The position numbers and the translations under genes were made by a program. The notes under the pieces are model-generated. The model did not search any database. It had not been told where the DNA came from and saw nothing but the letters and a program-made list of their open reading frames with translations. DNA of 64,000 nt from Trichoderma breve (taxonomy: Eukaryota > Ascomycota > Sordariomycetes > Hypocreales > Hypocreaceae), in the NCBI RefSeq assembly GCF_028502605.1, contig NC_079236.1, positions 2,232,001 to 2,296,000 of the forward strand. The letters are read 5' to 3'. This document shows positions 24,091 to 39,800 of this stretch, piece after piece; the stretch's first letter is position 1, and every line of letters begins with the position of its first letter.

Positions 24091-25959
24091 TAAATAATAA
24101 TAAAATAAATAAATACCTAAATAAATTATTTAAATTTAGTAAATAAAGAAAAATTTTAAAGTTTTTTTAAATTATTAAAATATATAAATTTTAATATAGT
24201 TTTTTAAAAGCTTTTTAAATTTTATAATTAAATTAATTAGTAAAATAAAATAATAAAATTAAAATAAATATTTATAAATTATTAAAAATAAAAATATTAA
24301 TTTATTAAATAATAATACTAAGTTAAATAAAAGTTAATTTAAGCTATAATTATAAATAAAAAAAAATCTTTTAGTAAATTAAAGTACTAAAATAGAATTA
24401 ATTAATATATATTTTAATAAAATATAAATTTAATTTTTACTAAATTATTAAATATTTATATTATTAAATTAAATAATAATTAATTTTATTAATTTTAGTA
24501 TATTTAAATTAAAAAATAAATAATAAAAAAAAATTAATAAATATAAATTCACTTACTTAAATAATTAAAGGCTTTAGTAAATAAAATTACTTTTTTTAAA
24601 TAATTTAATTATATATTTTAGACATTTATATTTAATTTAAAAAAATAATAAAATATATTAAAAATACTAAGAAAAAAAATAAATTAAAAAAATAAAGAAT
24701 TTAATATAAAAAAATAATAAACCTTAAAATTTATAAATAAAAACTTTAAAAATAATTAAATATTAATAATTTTATTATTATTAAATAATATTAATATTTA
24801 TAATTATAAAATTTATATATTATAATTTAAATTTAAATTTATTTTATTATAATTTATTTATAAAATAGTTTAATAAAAAAATAATATTAATATAAATATT
24901 AATAATATAATTTAAAAATAATTAATAATAATTATAAATAATAATATAAAAATATACTTTTTTAATATTTATAATTTAAACTTTAATTTATTACTAAAAC
25001 TTAAGAAAAAAAATTATTATTTTTTATAAAAATAAAAAATAAAATTAATTATAAATTTAATAAAAATAAATAATTTAGTAATTAATTTTATAATAAAAAA
25101 CTAAATCTTTAAGGATTATATAATATTTTAATTTAATATTTTAATAATATAAAATAAATTCCTAAAGTAATAAATTAAAGTTAATTAATTTATATTAATA
25201 AAAAAAATAAAAAATAACTTTAAGTAAATATAATTATAAAGTAAATAAAATATAATAAAAATTTAATATATATATAATTTTAATTATTTAAAAAATATAA
25301 AAAAGTAAATTTTAAATATTTAATTATTTTTAATAATTTATTTTTAAAATTATAAATTTTAATATAAAAATTATTATAAAAATAATAATTTTTTTAAAGT
25401 AATTTATAATAAATTTATTATTTTTATATTTATTAATTTTATCCTTAAGTTTAATTATATAATAATATTATAAAAATTATATTTATTATTAAAAAAGTTA
25501 ATAAAGCTATAATAACTAAGTTAAAGAAAAGCTATACTTTAGCCTTTAGATAATAATATTATAAAGATTATATTTATTATTAAAAAAGTTAATAAAATAA
25601 TAATAATTAAATTAAAGAAAAATTATATTTTAATTTTTAATTTAAAATTTAAAATTAATTTATAATTTAACTTAATTAATTATAATTAACTAAGTTAAAA
25701 TTTAAAAATTTAAATTATAAAATACAATTATTATATTAAAGTTTAAAACTAAATTTAAAATATATATATAAAATACCTTAAATAATAAAATTTAAATATA
25801 ATATAATTAACTTTAAGTTTTATAATTTAATAACTTAATTAAATTAAATAAGCTTAATTTATTTATTAAATTATAAAAAGTAATAATAATTTTATTTAAA
25901 AATAAATTATATATATAATATTTTTAAAATTAAAAAACTATATAATAAAATAATATATT

Positions 25960-26270
25960 ATAATAATTATAATTTAATTATAATAAATATATAATAAAAT
26001 AATTAAATAAATAATTACATTTATAATTAATAAAATTATAAATTTATAATTAAAAAACTTTTAAAAAAAAAACTAAAATTAAGTAAAGTAAAATATAAGT
26101 TAAATTAATTAAAAAATATTAAAAACCTTAAACTAAGTAAAAGTATTAAAGAACTTATTAAAAAAGTTAATAAAGTAATTTATTAAAAACTATTATTATA
26201 TATAAAAGTTTTTTTATAAATAGTTTTTTTTAAATAATTTATTTTTTTATACTTAGGAAAAATATTAAAT
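25960..26270 (-). repeat. Dispersed AT-rich repeat R1, inverted copy
   Basis: Read on the minus strand, this stretch follows the same order of words as the plus-strand copies near 27,905 and 36,150: a TATACTTAGG-type start followed by AAAAAATAAATTATTT, then the AAGGTTTTTAATA and AACTTTAGTTTTTTTT blocks, then TTATAAATTTATAATTTTAT. Similarity was judged by eye. It is probably the remnant of a mobile element, possibly an LTR. Confidence 0.5.
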
Positions 26271-27070
26271 TAATAAAAAAAATTAAAATAAATTTATATT
26301 TAATTTATTAATTTTTAAAATAAAATAATAATAATTATAAATTATTTATTTTATATTTATTATTCTAAAAAAAATCTAAAAAAGTTATAATATTAAATTA
26401 ATTTATAAAAAACTATAAAAATTAAATAAATTTTTTTTTTTAAATTTAAATAATATAAAATTTATAATAATTTAATAATATTAATTAAATTTTATTAACT
26501 ATTAATTTAAAATTTATATATATATTTTTTAAAATTATTTTTTTATTTAAGTAATTATTATTAAAAATTTTAAATATAATTTTAATTTTTTTTAAAAAAT
26601 TTTAAATTAAATTTATTATATTAAAACCTTTAATAAATTCTTAAATATTATAAATTAAATTATAGTTTTTTATTTATTATTTTATTAAAAAAAAAACTTA
26701 TAATTTTTAAATTACTTTTATAATTTTAAAACCTATAATAAAATTAAAAAAATAATATTATTAAATTCTTTAATATTATTTAATTTTTACTATAATAATA
26801 TATTAATTATAAAATAATATTATTAATAATATAAAAAAAAAGTTTTAATAATAATAAATAATAATTATATAAGCTTTATATAAAGTATTTATTACTTAAA
26901 TATAAATACTAAAGTATTTATATAATAATCCTTAGGTAATAATAATTTAATAAGTATTTTTAAAAATAATATTTTTAATAAAAATATAATTTATATTAAA
27001 ATTATAAAATTTATTTTTAAAATAATTTTTAAAAAATTTAATATATTATTTAAATTATTTTTAATTTTAT

Positions 27071-27175
27071 AATAAAATATATTTACTTTAATAATAAAAT
27101 ATATTTACTTTAATAATAAAATATATTTACTTTAATAATAAAATATATTTACTTTAATAATAAAATATATTTATA
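27071..27175. repeat. 22-bp tandem repeat
   Basis: Nearly five copies of a 22-bp unit of the form AATAAAATATATTTACTTTA follow each other with almost no changes. Confidence 0.8.
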
Positions 27176-27904
27176 TTAATTTTTTTTAAATTATAATTTA
27201 ATAAAAATTTAAAATAATATATAATAATTAATTTATAAAAAATAATTTAATTAATTAATTAACTTAAGTAATTATTATAATATTTTTAAATTAAATTTAA
27301 ATAAAACTTTTATTAAAAATAATTTTAATTAAGTAAAATAAAAAAATTATTATATTAAATAAAATAATTATTAAAATTTTTAAAAATTATAATTTTAAAT
27401 AAATTATAAAAATTATTAATTTAATTATTAACTTTAATATAATTATAATTATAAAATAATATTTTAATAAAAATATAATAATAATATTTTAAAATTTAAT
27501 TAAAAAATATTAATATAATATAATTAAAATATAAAAATTTTTTAAATTAAATTTAAAAATATTACAAAAATTTTAAATAATTATAATAAAATAAATTCCT
27601 TTAGTTTTTTTATAAAATAAAATAAATAAAAAATTTAAAATTAAATTAAAGAAAATAAATTAAATTAATATTATTTATATTAAAATATAATAAAATTATT
27701 ATAAAATTATTATAAATATAACCTTAATTATAAATATAAATAAAATTATATAAGTTAATTAACTTTATATTTAAAAATTTATTTTTAATTTTTATTTATT
27801 TAATATATATTTTTAATTAAAAATATATAATTAAAATAATATTATAATTATTTTTAAAGAAATTATATAATTAAGTTTTATAAAGTAAATTTTTTTTTTA
27901 AATA

Positions 27905-28180
27905 TAAAAAATAAATTATTCAGAAAAAATTAATTATAAAAATTCTTTTATATATAATAATTTTTAATAAATTATTTTATTAACTTTTTTAATAATATTT
28001 TTAATATTTTTACTTAACTTAAGGTTTTTAATATTTTTTAATTAATTTAATTTATATTTTACTTTATTTAACTTTAGTTTTTTTTTAAAAAACTTTTAAT
28101 TATAAATTTATAATTTTATTAATTATAAATTTAATTATTTATTTAATTATTTTACTATTATAATTAAATTATAATTATTA
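27905..28180 (+). repeat. Dispersed AT-rich repeat R1, direct copy
   Basis: This stretch matches 36,150-36,445 in direct orientation over about 280 bases, with scattered A/T/C differences, and matches 25,960-26,270 in inverted orientation. It carries no coding content. Confidence 0.55.
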
Positions 28181-29301
28181 TTAAAAAAGTAATTAAAATA
28201 TAATTATTATTATAAAAATAATTAAAATATAATAATAATAATAATATTACTTTAAATATTTATATTAATATAATTATTTTTAATTCTTTTATTTATTTCC
28301 TTATATAAAAAAAACCTTTAAAATAAAAAAAAAACCTATATATTATACTTTTATTTTAAAAATAACGTAAAGTTATTATAATTTTATTTTTTTAAAAAAA
28401 AATATAATATTATATAAAATTTATTTTTTTTAAATCTTTAAGGTTTTTATATTTATAAATAAAACTTTTTTTTTTATTTTATTTATTTATTTTATTTTTA
28501 ATTTAAATATAAATAATAAAGTAATTATAAATATATTTTTATTAAAAATTAAATAAAGTTTTATTTTTAATTTTATTTTTAATTTACTTTTTTTAACTAT
28601 AATTTTATTTATTTTTTTATTATTTAATTATTAAATACTTTAAAGCTTTTTTTTTATATATTTATAATTTATTTTTAAAGTAAATTTTATTTATATTTAC
28701 CTTAAGGGTTTACTAAGGCTATTAAGTAAATTATTTACTTTTATAAATAACTTTTTTAGTTTTAAAAAATTATTTACTTTTACTTTAAATTATTTAAATA
28801 ATTTAAGTATTTAATTTTAATTATATAAAGTTTTTTTTTTTTTTTTTTTTATTATTATTATTTTTTTTTTTTTTTTTTATAAATTAAAGTTAATTTTACC
28901 TTCCTCTTTTTTTTTTTTTTAATATAAAATTACTTTATTACTTAAGCTAAAGTAAATATATTTTAATATTTAAGTAAATTTTATTAAATTAACTTAGTTA
29001 TTTTTTTTTAATTAACTTTTAATATTATAATTTATTTTTAATAATTTTTTTAATATATATTTTTTTTATTTTTAACTTAAGGTTAACTTTAATTTAGTTT
29101 TATAAAAATATTTTATTAAAAATAATAATAGTAATAATAATAATTTTAAAAGAAAAATAAAGCTTAATATAAAATTAATTTATATTTAAACTTTTACTAT
29201 TTTAAAAAATATTATTATAATATTACTTTTATTTATTTTTTTATATTTTTAATTAATAATTAATATTAATATAATTTTATTATAAATTTAATTTTTTTTA
29301 A

Positions 29302-29332
<31 letters not shown>

Positions 29333-29891
29333 GTAAAAATATTAAGTTAATAATAATAATATAAATAAAACTTTTTTTAGTAATATTTTAATTTTAATTT
29401 TTACTAAATATAATAAAAAAAAAATTTATTATTTATTTTTATATTATTAATAAAAAAAAATTTTTTTTTTTTTAATTTTATTTTATAATTAATTTAACTT
29501 AATTTTATATTAATATTATCTTTTATATTTAGTATATTATTTATATATATTTATACTTTAAAATTATTTATTATTAATTTATTAATAAATTATTTTTAAT
29601 TTATTTTTAATTTAAAATTAATTAATTTTTTTAAGGTTTTAATAATAAATATTAAAAATATATTTAATAATATATAAATTATAATAAAATAAAAAATTTT
29701 ATTTTTAATTTAATATTTAATTAAATTTTTTTTAATTTTTTTTATTATTATATTTATTATTTACTAAATAACTATTATTAACTTAGTTATTATTAATAAT
29801 ACCTTTATTATAAATCTTTTAGTTTATTTTTACTTTAATATTACTTTAATATTATTTTAATTAATTTTTTTATAAAATTATAATTATTATA

Positions 29892-29972
29892 ACTTTATTA
29901 ATAAAATTAATTATTTTTACTTTATTAATAAAATTAATTATTTTTACTTTATTAATAAAATTAATTATTTTT
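29892..29972. repeat. 27-bp tandem repeat, three copies
   Basis: Three perfect copies of a 27-bp unit beginning ACTTTATTAATAAAATTAAT stand head to tail. Confidence 0.85.
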
Positions 29973-32900
29973 ACTTTAATATTACTATTACTTTTTTAAT
30001 TTATAAATAATTTAATAATAATATTAATAATAAAGTATTATTAAAAATTTTTATTAAATTTTATTATTATTATTAAATTAATTATATTTTTATTATATAT
30101 ATTTATATTTAAGTTATTATTTTAAATAATTAACTTAATATAACCTTAGTTTAATTTTTAAATAATATTAAAGTAAATAATATAAAAATTATTATTATTA
30201 AAATAAAAAAATATTATTTATTATTTAATTTAGTAACTTAATATTAATTTGTAATTTAAATATTTTAAATTACTTTTAAATTTATTTTAATTTTATTTTT
30301 ATATTATTATTTTTATAATAGTTTTATTAATTAAATATAAAGTTTAAAAATTATAAAATTTTTAATTTAGTTTTTAATTATATTTAATTTAACTTTTTTA
30401 AAAAAAAAATTTAATTAATTATTTTTTAATATATTAATTATTATAAATTTTTTTAATTTATTTAATTTATATTTTTTTATAACTATATTATAATTACCTT
30501 TATTATAAAATAAAATTTATTTAATTTTTAAATATTTTTACTAATTTAAATTATTTTAGTTTATTAAATTTAAATTTTAAAAATTATTATATTAAATTTA
30601 AAATAAATTATTTATAATATAAAATTTTTTAAAAATTATATTAATTATAAATTAATATTAGGAAAAAAGTTTATTATTTATTATAAAAAAATAATTTAAA
30701 AAAATATAAAATTATATTTTAAACTTAATATTATATTAATAAAAAAATAATTTTTTTTTAAAAATATTTTAATTATAAAAAAAAAAAAATTAAAGCTTAT
30801 TTTTTTTAATTTATTATTAAATTAATATATTATTTTTATATTTATAAAAAATAAAGTAAATTTTAAATATTTTTTTTAATTATTTTTTAATAATTAATAT
30901 AATATTATTTAATTTAAGTATATAAATTTTTTTTATTTATAATTAAAACCTTAAGTTTAATTTTATTTATTACTTTTATTAAATAATAAATATAACTTTT
31001 TAAAGTTTTTTATTATTTAAGTTTTATATTTTTATTTAAATTTTATTTTTAATATAAAGTTTTTTTTATAAATTTTTAAATTTTTATAAAACTTTTAAAA
31101 TTATAATATATTTAAGTTATATTTAATTTTTAATATTTATAATTTTTATTTAATTATTAAATAAAATTATTTTTATATTTATATATAAATTAAAAAATAA
31201 AACTATTACTTTTATTTTTAAAACTTAAGTTAATATTACTTTATATATTTTTATAATAATATATAAGTAATTAATTTATAATTTATTAAGTTTTTTATTA
31301 TTTTTTTTTAATTTATTTTAAACTAAAGTTAAAATATATATAATTTTAATAATATACATTAAAATATTATAAATTATAATAATATAAAATAATTAATAAA
31401 TAAAATAATATTAATTAATTATATTATTATTAAAATATATAATTTATTATATATTTTAAAAAAGTTTATTAAAAATTTATTTTTACTTAAGGTTTTTTAA
31501 AATTTTATTTTTTTAAAAATATTTATAATTTTTTTTTATTAAATTAAAAAAAGTTTAATATTATATTAAAGTTAATTAAAAATTTAATTATAATATTTAT
31601 TATAAATAAAAAAAATCTTTTTATAAATATATTAATTTTTTTTATATAAAAAATTACTTTTATTAAATTAAATTTAAGTTATTTAAAGTTTAATAATTAA
31701 GGTTTTTTATAAAAAAATTTACTTTAAAATTAAATTTATTTTTTAATGTTTTATAATTTATTTTTTAAGTAATTAATTTTATATAATAGTTTTTTTAAAT
31801 TTAATATATATTTTTAATTATAATTTTAAAAAAAAAATTATTTATTTTAATTTTAATATTTTAATTATATTATAATTTATAATTTAAATATATTTTTTTT
31901 ATATATTTAAAATAATAATTTACTTTATTTACTTTTAATATTTTTTATAATAATAAATTAATATTATAATAAATTTAAATTAATATATTAAACTTAGTAA
32001 TATTTTTAAATATATTAATTAATTAAGTAATATAAAATTTAAGTTATTTTAATAAAATTATTAATTTCTAATTATAATTAATTAAAAATTAAATTTTTAC
32101 TTTAATATTTACTATTTTAATATTTTTTTTTAAATTTATATTATTAAATTAATTTACTTAATTATTAATAAATTAATTATAATTTAAATAATATATAATT
32201 AAAGTTAATTAAGTTATATAATTTTTTATAATAAAAATTAAAGTTTTAAATTACTTATATAAAATTAATAATATTTATTTTATAATTATATATAAATTTA
32301 ATAATTTTTTTTTATAATAAATATTTTTAAATTTTATTATTTTACTAATATAGAAAAATTAATATTTTTTTAAAATATTTTATTATATTAATTTTATAAT
32401 AAATAATATAAATTAAAATTATTAAATAAAATATTTTAAAAGTAAATTAATTTTTTTATTAATTTAAAAATTAAATTTACTTATAAAAAATTATTTATTA
32501 ATATTAAAAAATATATAAAATATATTATAATATTAAAGTTTATAAATATAATATTATATTAATTAAGTTATTTTTTACTTATTTATATTTTAAAATTATA
32601 TTATTTATATATATAAATTATTACTTTTTTTTATTATAAATTAAATAATAATTATTATAATTAAAATTAAGTAAATTAATTATAATATTATTAAATATAT
32701 AAAGCTTTTATAAAATAATTATATTAAATTTATTTTATTTTACTAAAACTAAGTAAATTAAATTTATTTTTTTTTATTATATTTTATTAAAGTATCTTTA
32801 TAATTTTTTTAAAAAATTTATAAAAATATTAATTAATATTTAAAATAATTTTAGTATAGATTTTATTTAAGTTTATTTATAATTATTAAAAATAAATATT

Positions 32901-34329
32901 TTATATATATTATAATTATTTTATAATATTTTCCTTAATTAATTTATATAAAGTTATAATTTAAAATTATTTTATAATAATTATAAAATTAAAATTATAA
33001 TAATATAATTTTAATTAATAAAATATTTAAAGTATTAAATATATATTTTTTAAATTTATTAAATATTATTTTAAATTTTTAAATAAAATTAATTTTAAGT
33101 TAAATATAATTTAAAATAAAAAAAAATATATAAGTAATATTATAATATATTTTTTATTTATATATAAAATAACTTTATATTAATTATACTTTAATTTTAT
33201 TTTATAAAATTTAATTATATAATTTATTTAAAAATAATTATAATATTATTTTAATTATATATTTTTAATAAAAAGTTTAATATTAAATAAATAAAAATTA
33301 AAAATAAGTTTTTAATTATAAAATTAATTAATTTATATAATTTTATTTATATTTATAATTAAAATTATATTTATAATAATTTTTTAATAATTTTATTATA
33401 TTTTAATATAAATAATATTAATATAATTTATTTTTTTTAATTTAATTTTAAGTTTTTTAATTATCTTAGTTTATAAAAAAATTAAAAAAACTTTTTTTAT
33501 TATAATTATTTAAACTTTTTAAAATAATAATAAATTTAATTTAAAAATATTTTATATTTAAATTATATTATATTAATATTTTTTAATTAAGTTTTAAAAT
33601 ATTACTATTATATTTTTATTAAAAAACTATTTTATAATTATAATTATATTAAAGTTAATAATTATATTAATAATTTTTATAATTTACTTAAGGCTATAGT
33701 TTTTAAAAATATTAATAATTATTTTATTTATTATAATAATTTTTTTATTTTATTTAATTAAAATTATTTTTAATAAAGGTTTTATATAAACTTAGTTTAA
33801 AAATATTATAATAATTACTTAAGTTAGTTAATTAATTAATTTTTTTTTATAAATTATTTATTTAATAATATTTTAAAGTTTTTACTTAATTATAATTAAA
33901 AAAAAATTAAAATAAATATATTTTATAATTATATTAAAAAAAATTTAAATAATATATTAAACTTTTTAAAAAACTATTTTAAAAATAAATTTTATAATTT
34001 TAATATAAATTATATTTTCTTTAAAAATATTATTTTTAAAAATATTTATTAAATTATTATTATTTAAAGAATATTATATAAATATTTTAAATTTTATATT
34101 TAAGTAGTAAATACTTTATATAAAGTTTATATAATTATTATTTATTATTATTAAAACTTTTTTTTTATTTTATTAGTAATATTATTTTATAATTAATATA
34201 TTATTATAATAAAAAGTAATTAACCTTAAGGAATTTAATAATATTATTTTTTTAAATTTTATTATAGGTTTTTAAGCTATAAAAGTAATTTAAAAATTAT
34301 AAAAACTTTTTTAATAATAATATAATAAT

Positions 34330-34520
34330 TAAAGTATATTATTTTATTATATAGTTTTTTAATTTTAAAAATATTCTATATAAAATTTATTGTTAAAAAT
34401 TATTATTATTTTTTATAATTTAATAAAAAAAAATACTTAGTTACTTTAATTAAATTATTAAATTATAAATTATAAAACTTAAAGTATAAAAATTATATTA
34501 TGTTTAAACTTTATTATTTA
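34330..34520 (+). repeat. Dispersed AT-rich repeat R2, copy 1
   Basis: The word order (TATTATTTTATTATAT, AAAAATTATTATTATTTTTT, then a TTAATTAAATTATTAAATTA block and AAACTTTATTATTTA) recurs at about 35,700 and 36,450 in the same orientation. This is a degraded dispersed repeat. Confidence 0.45.
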
Positions 34521-35699
34521 GAATTTTTATATATATATATTAATTTTTTTAATAATAAATATAATTTTTATAAAGTAAATTTAAAATATAATTAATATAA
34601 AATTACTTTATATTTAAATAAAAAATATATTATAATATTACTTAAATTAATTTTTATTTAAAAATTTAAAATTAAATTTAATAAACTTTAGAAATATATA
34701 TTTAATATTTTAAGTATTTTATAAATTAAAATTATATTATTATAATTTTATTTTTATAATTATTATAAAACAATTTTAAATTATAATTTTATATAAATTA
34801 ATTAAAAAGAATATTATAAAAAAATTATAAAAAAATTTAAATAAAGTTTATAATAAAATTAATTTATATATTAATTAAAACTTTTATAAAAATTAAAAAA
34901 AAAATTATAAAAGTATTTTAATAAAATATAATAAAAAAAATAAAATTAATATATTTAACTTTAATAAAATAAAATAAATTTAATATAATTACTTTATAAA
35001 AACTTTATATATTTAATAATATTATAATTAATTTATTTAATTTTAATTATAATAATTATTATTTAATTTAAAAAAAATTTATATATATAAATATTATAAT
35101 TTTAAAATATAAATAAATAAAAAATAATTTAATTAATATAATATTATATTTTTAATTTTTAATATTATTATATATTTTATATATTTTTTAATATTAAAAA
35201 ATAATATTTTATAAATAAATTTAATTTTTAAATTTATAAAAAAATTAATTTATTTTTAATATATTTTTTTAAATAATTTTAATTTATATTATATATTATA
35301 TAATTAATATAATAAAATAACTTTAAAAAATATTAATATTTAAGAATATTTATTATAAAAAAAACTATTAAATTTATATATATTTATAAAAATATTATTA
35401 TAAACTTTATATTTTTCCTAAGTATAAAAAATAAATTATTTAATTAAAATTAAAATAATAAATTATTATTAAATTTTTATTTAATAACTATTAGCTAATA
35501 GTAATTTAATTAATTTATATTTTTTATAATTAATTTAAATTACTTTTTTTATTTTTTTTATTTTTTAAAGTTTAATAATTTTTTTTTATAATATTAATAA
35601 TATTTTTATTATAAGCTTTTATAATTAATTTTTTATTACTTTTAATTATTATAATTATTTATAATAAATAAATATAAAAAAATTTATTATTTTTATAAT

Positions 35700-35900
35700 A
35701 TATTATTTTTTTTAAATAGTTTTTTATATTATATATATAATTTATTTTTAAAAATTATTATTATTTTTTATAATTTAATAAAAAAATATAATAGGTTTAT
35801 TTAGTTTAATTAAGTTATTAAACTATAAATTATAAATTTAAAACTTATATTATACTTGAACTTTATTATTTAAGCTTTTTTTATATATTTATATTATATT
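35700..35900 (+). repeat. Dispersed AT-rich repeat R2, copy 2
   Basis: Direct copy of the R2 pattern, followed by a partial internal duplication of the AACTTTATTATTTAAG block. Confidence 0.45.
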
Positions 35901-36149
35901 TAAACTTTATTATTTAAGTTATTTTATAAATATATTTTAAGTTTAGTTTTAAATTTTAATTAATTATATTTTATAATTTAATTTTTTAAAATTTAACTTA
36001 ATTAATTATAATTAATTAAGTTAAGTTATAAATTAATTTTAGATTTTAAATTAAAAGCTAAAGTATAATTTTTCTTTAACTTAACTATTATAGTTTTACT
36101 AACTTTTTTAATAATAAATATATTTTTTATAACTTGAAGTTTATATATA

Positions 36150-36445
36150 ATTATTTTTCTTAAGTATAAAAAATAAATTATTTAAAAAAATTAATTATAA
36201 AAAAACTTTTATATATAATAATCTTTAATAAATTACTTTATTAATTTTTTTAATAATTTTTTTAATATTTTTATTTAATTTAAGGTTTTTAATACTTTTT
36301 AATTAATTTAATTTATATTTTATTTTATTTAACTTTAGTTTTTTTTTTTAAAAAAAAAAGTTTTTAATTATAAATTTATAATTTTATTAATTATAAATTT
36401 AATTATTTATTTAATTATTTTACTATTATAATTAAATTATAATTA
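36150..36445 (+). repeat. Dispersed AT-rich repeat R1, second direct copy
   Basis: It begins with a CTTAAGTATAAAAAATAAAT word also seen near 35,416 and 45,463, then follows the R1 order seen at 27,905-28,180. It lies just before the third R2 copy, so R1 and R2 may be parts of one larger element. Confidence 0.5.
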
Positions 36446-36449
36446 ATAT

Positions 36450-36625
36450 AATATATTATTTTATTATATAATTTTTTATATTATATATATAATTTATTTT
36501 TAAAAATTATTATTATTTTTTATATTTTAATAAAAAAATATAATAAATTTATTTAGTTTAATTAAGTTATTAAATTATAATTTATAAATTTAAAATTAAT
36601 TATATTATATTTAAATTTTATTATT
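36450..36625 (+). repeat. Dispersed AT-rich repeat R2, copy 3
   Basis: Direct repeat of the R2 pattern at 34,330 and 35,700, ending in TTAAATTTTATTATTTATAA. Confidence 0.45.
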
Positions 36626-36730
36626 TATAATTAATTAAATTAAGCTATAAATTAATTTTAAATTTTAAATTAAAAGCTAAAGTATAATTTTTCTTTAATT
36701 TGATTATTATAATTTTATTAACTTTTTTAA

Positions 36731-36897
36731 TAATAAATATAATTTTTTTATATATAATTATAATAAATATAATCTTTTTATATATAATTATAATTAATAT
36801 AATTTTTTTATATATAATTATAATTAATATAATTTTTTTATATATAATTATAATTAATATAATTTTTTTATATATAATTATAATTAATATAATAAAT
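36731..36897. repeat. 30-bp tandem repeat
   Basis: About five and a half copies of a 30-bp A/T unit. Because 30 is a multiple of three it makes an open frame of repeated NIIFLYIIII, which I regard as an artefact, not a gene. Confidence 0.85.
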
Positions 36898-39800
36898 TTT
36901 ATTTATAATTATAGTTCTTTTTTTATTATTTTATAATACTAAGGTTAATATTATTTTTTTATAATATTTTTTTATTATTTTTATAATTAAATATATATTT
37001 TTAATTTTCTTTATTATTATAAACTTTATTTATTTAATTTTATATTTTATTTATTTATATAAAAATATAATTAAAAGTTTATTATAATACTTTATTAAGA
37101 AAAAAATAAATATAATACTAAGGAATAATATATTATTAATTTTAAGTTTATATTTTAATATAAATATTTTATTATTATTAAAATATTTACTTTATATCTA
37201 AGTTTATTTTTATAATAATTTAAAAATATTATTAAAATTTTTAATATATAAATTTATAATATTATTATATTAATTATTTTTTATATTATAAAATATAAAT
37301 ATATAATTAAAATATAATTTAAAAAAATATTACAATTTTAATAATATTATTAAATTATTATTTTTAAATATATATATATTTTTAAAGATTTTTTTATTTT
37401 TAAATTATAAATATATTTTAATATTATTTTTATTTTTTTATTAATTTATAATAATTATAAAATACTATAATATAAATATTTTTATAATTTTATTTTTTAT
37501 ATTAATAAATTTAAGTAAAATAATTAAATACTTTTACTTTTAATTATTTACTTTAATATTTAAAATATATTTTTTATTATTTTTTTATTATGATATATTA
37601 ATAAATTCCTTAAATAGCCTAAGTAAATATTAATACTATTAAATAAATTATAAAACTTATATTATTATTTTTATTTTTTATATTTAATTTACTTAAGTAA
37701 TATAATTAAAGTTTAATAAATAACTTAATATAAAATTTACTTATTTATATTTTTAATATAATATTAACTTATATAAAAATTATTTATTATTTTTTAATTT
37801 ATAATTTAAAAAGTATTTTTATAAAATTATATTTATAATTTATAATTATTTAAATAAATACTTAATTTTTATTTTTATTTTTTTTAATATTTAATAAATA
37901 ATAAAATTTATATTTTAATTTATAGTTTTATATTTAATTAAATATTATAAATTTACTTTATATAATTATTATAATAATAATTTAAAAAAAAAATTTTAAT
38001 TTATTATTATTAATTTTCTTTTAAAAATAGTTTTTTTTATAAAAAAATTAAATATTTATAATTATTTTTTTTAATATTAATTATTTTATAAAATAAAACT
38101 TTATAAACTAATATTTTTACTTTTTATTTTATTATTTTATTTAATTAAAAATATTATATTTAGGAATATTTTTTTTTAATAATTAATTATTATATTAATA
38201 TTATTTTTATATAATTTTATAAAGTTTTTAATAAATTTAAAAATTAATTTTTATAAATTTAAATATTATATTAAAATAAAAACTTAATTATTAACTTTAA
38301 ATTTTTTTTTTAAAATAGTTTTTATTATATTATTTTTAATAAAATTTATTAATTTTTTATAATATTTATATTATTATTTTATATATATTTTATATATTTT
38401 AGATTTTTATAATAATATTATTATTTATATATAATAATTAAATTTAATTAATTAATAAAACTTTTAATTAAAATTTATAAAGTAATAGTATAAAAGTTTT
38501 ATAAATTATTAAATATTATATTATATTATAAATAAATTTTACTAAAAAAAAATTATAAATTTAATTTATTTAATTTTTATTATTAAAAACCTAAAAGTAA
38601 TATTTTAAAATTTAATTTTATTATTTTATTTAATTATTTATTTAAAAATAAAATATAATCTTAAATTATTATTTATATTTAAAAAAATAATAAAATCTTT
38701 ATTAAAAAATATTAATAAATATTAATTTATAATTTAATATAATTTTTTATAATATTTTATATAAGTAAAATATATAAAAAAATTTATTTATAAAGTTTTT
38801 ATTATTAATATTTTTTAAATATAAAATATATAATATATATTTTATAAATTAATTTATAATAATTAAAATAATATTATATTTATATTTTTTATATTTAATT
38901 TTAAATAATTTAATAATAAAATTTATTAAAAATTATTTTTAAATTTTAAAAATATTAATAATATTATAAATTTATTATATAATAAATATTATTTTATTTT
39001 TATTATTTAATAAATTATATATATATTAATATAAATTTTTATATTTTATTTTATATTTTATTAAAAATAAATATTTATAATTAATATAAAAGTTTTTTTT
39101 TTATAATAAAGTGATTAATTATTTTTTTATAAATTAATTATATAATTTTTATTTATTAATAATTTTTTTTTATAATAATTTTTTAATTAAAAAATATTAT
39201 TTTATATTTAAAATAATATTTTAAAAAATATTTATTAAATTTATAATAATATTATAAAAATACTTTTTTAAATTATTTACTTAATTATAATTAAAATTTA
39301 TAAAAATATATATTAAAATTAAATTATTTATTTATTTATAATTATAATTTTTTAATTTTAAAAAATAAATTAAAATATATAATTACTTAAGGTTTTTTTT
39401 TAATTTAATTATTTTAGCTTTTATTTATTATTTATTTATAAATTCTTTTAAAAAATTTAATTAATAATTACAATTTAATTTTTTTTTATTTTTTAATTTT
39501 TAAAATTTATTTTTTAAAATAATTTATTTATAAAATTAACTTTCTTAAATTTATATTTAATAATAAAATTAAAAAATAATAATTTTTTTTAATTATAATA
39601 TTTATTTATTAAATAAATTTTTTATATAAAATAATTATAATTTAAATAATTTATTAAAATTTATATAAAAAGTAATTTATATATATTATATAATATTATT
39701 ATATTTAAAATACTTTTACTATAGTTAATATTTTAATATTAAATATAATATAGTTTTATTTAAGGTTATTAAGCTTTTATAATAAATATATAATAAAGTA

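Noticed and set aside
27071..27175. CRISPR-like regular repeat
   Set aside because: Head-to-tail units without spacers, in a eukaryotic genome; simple tandem repeat.
36700..36936. Plus-strand open frame of 78 residues
   Set aside because: It is a direct translation of the 30-bp A/T tandem repeat (NIIFLYIIII repeated); no independent coding evidence.
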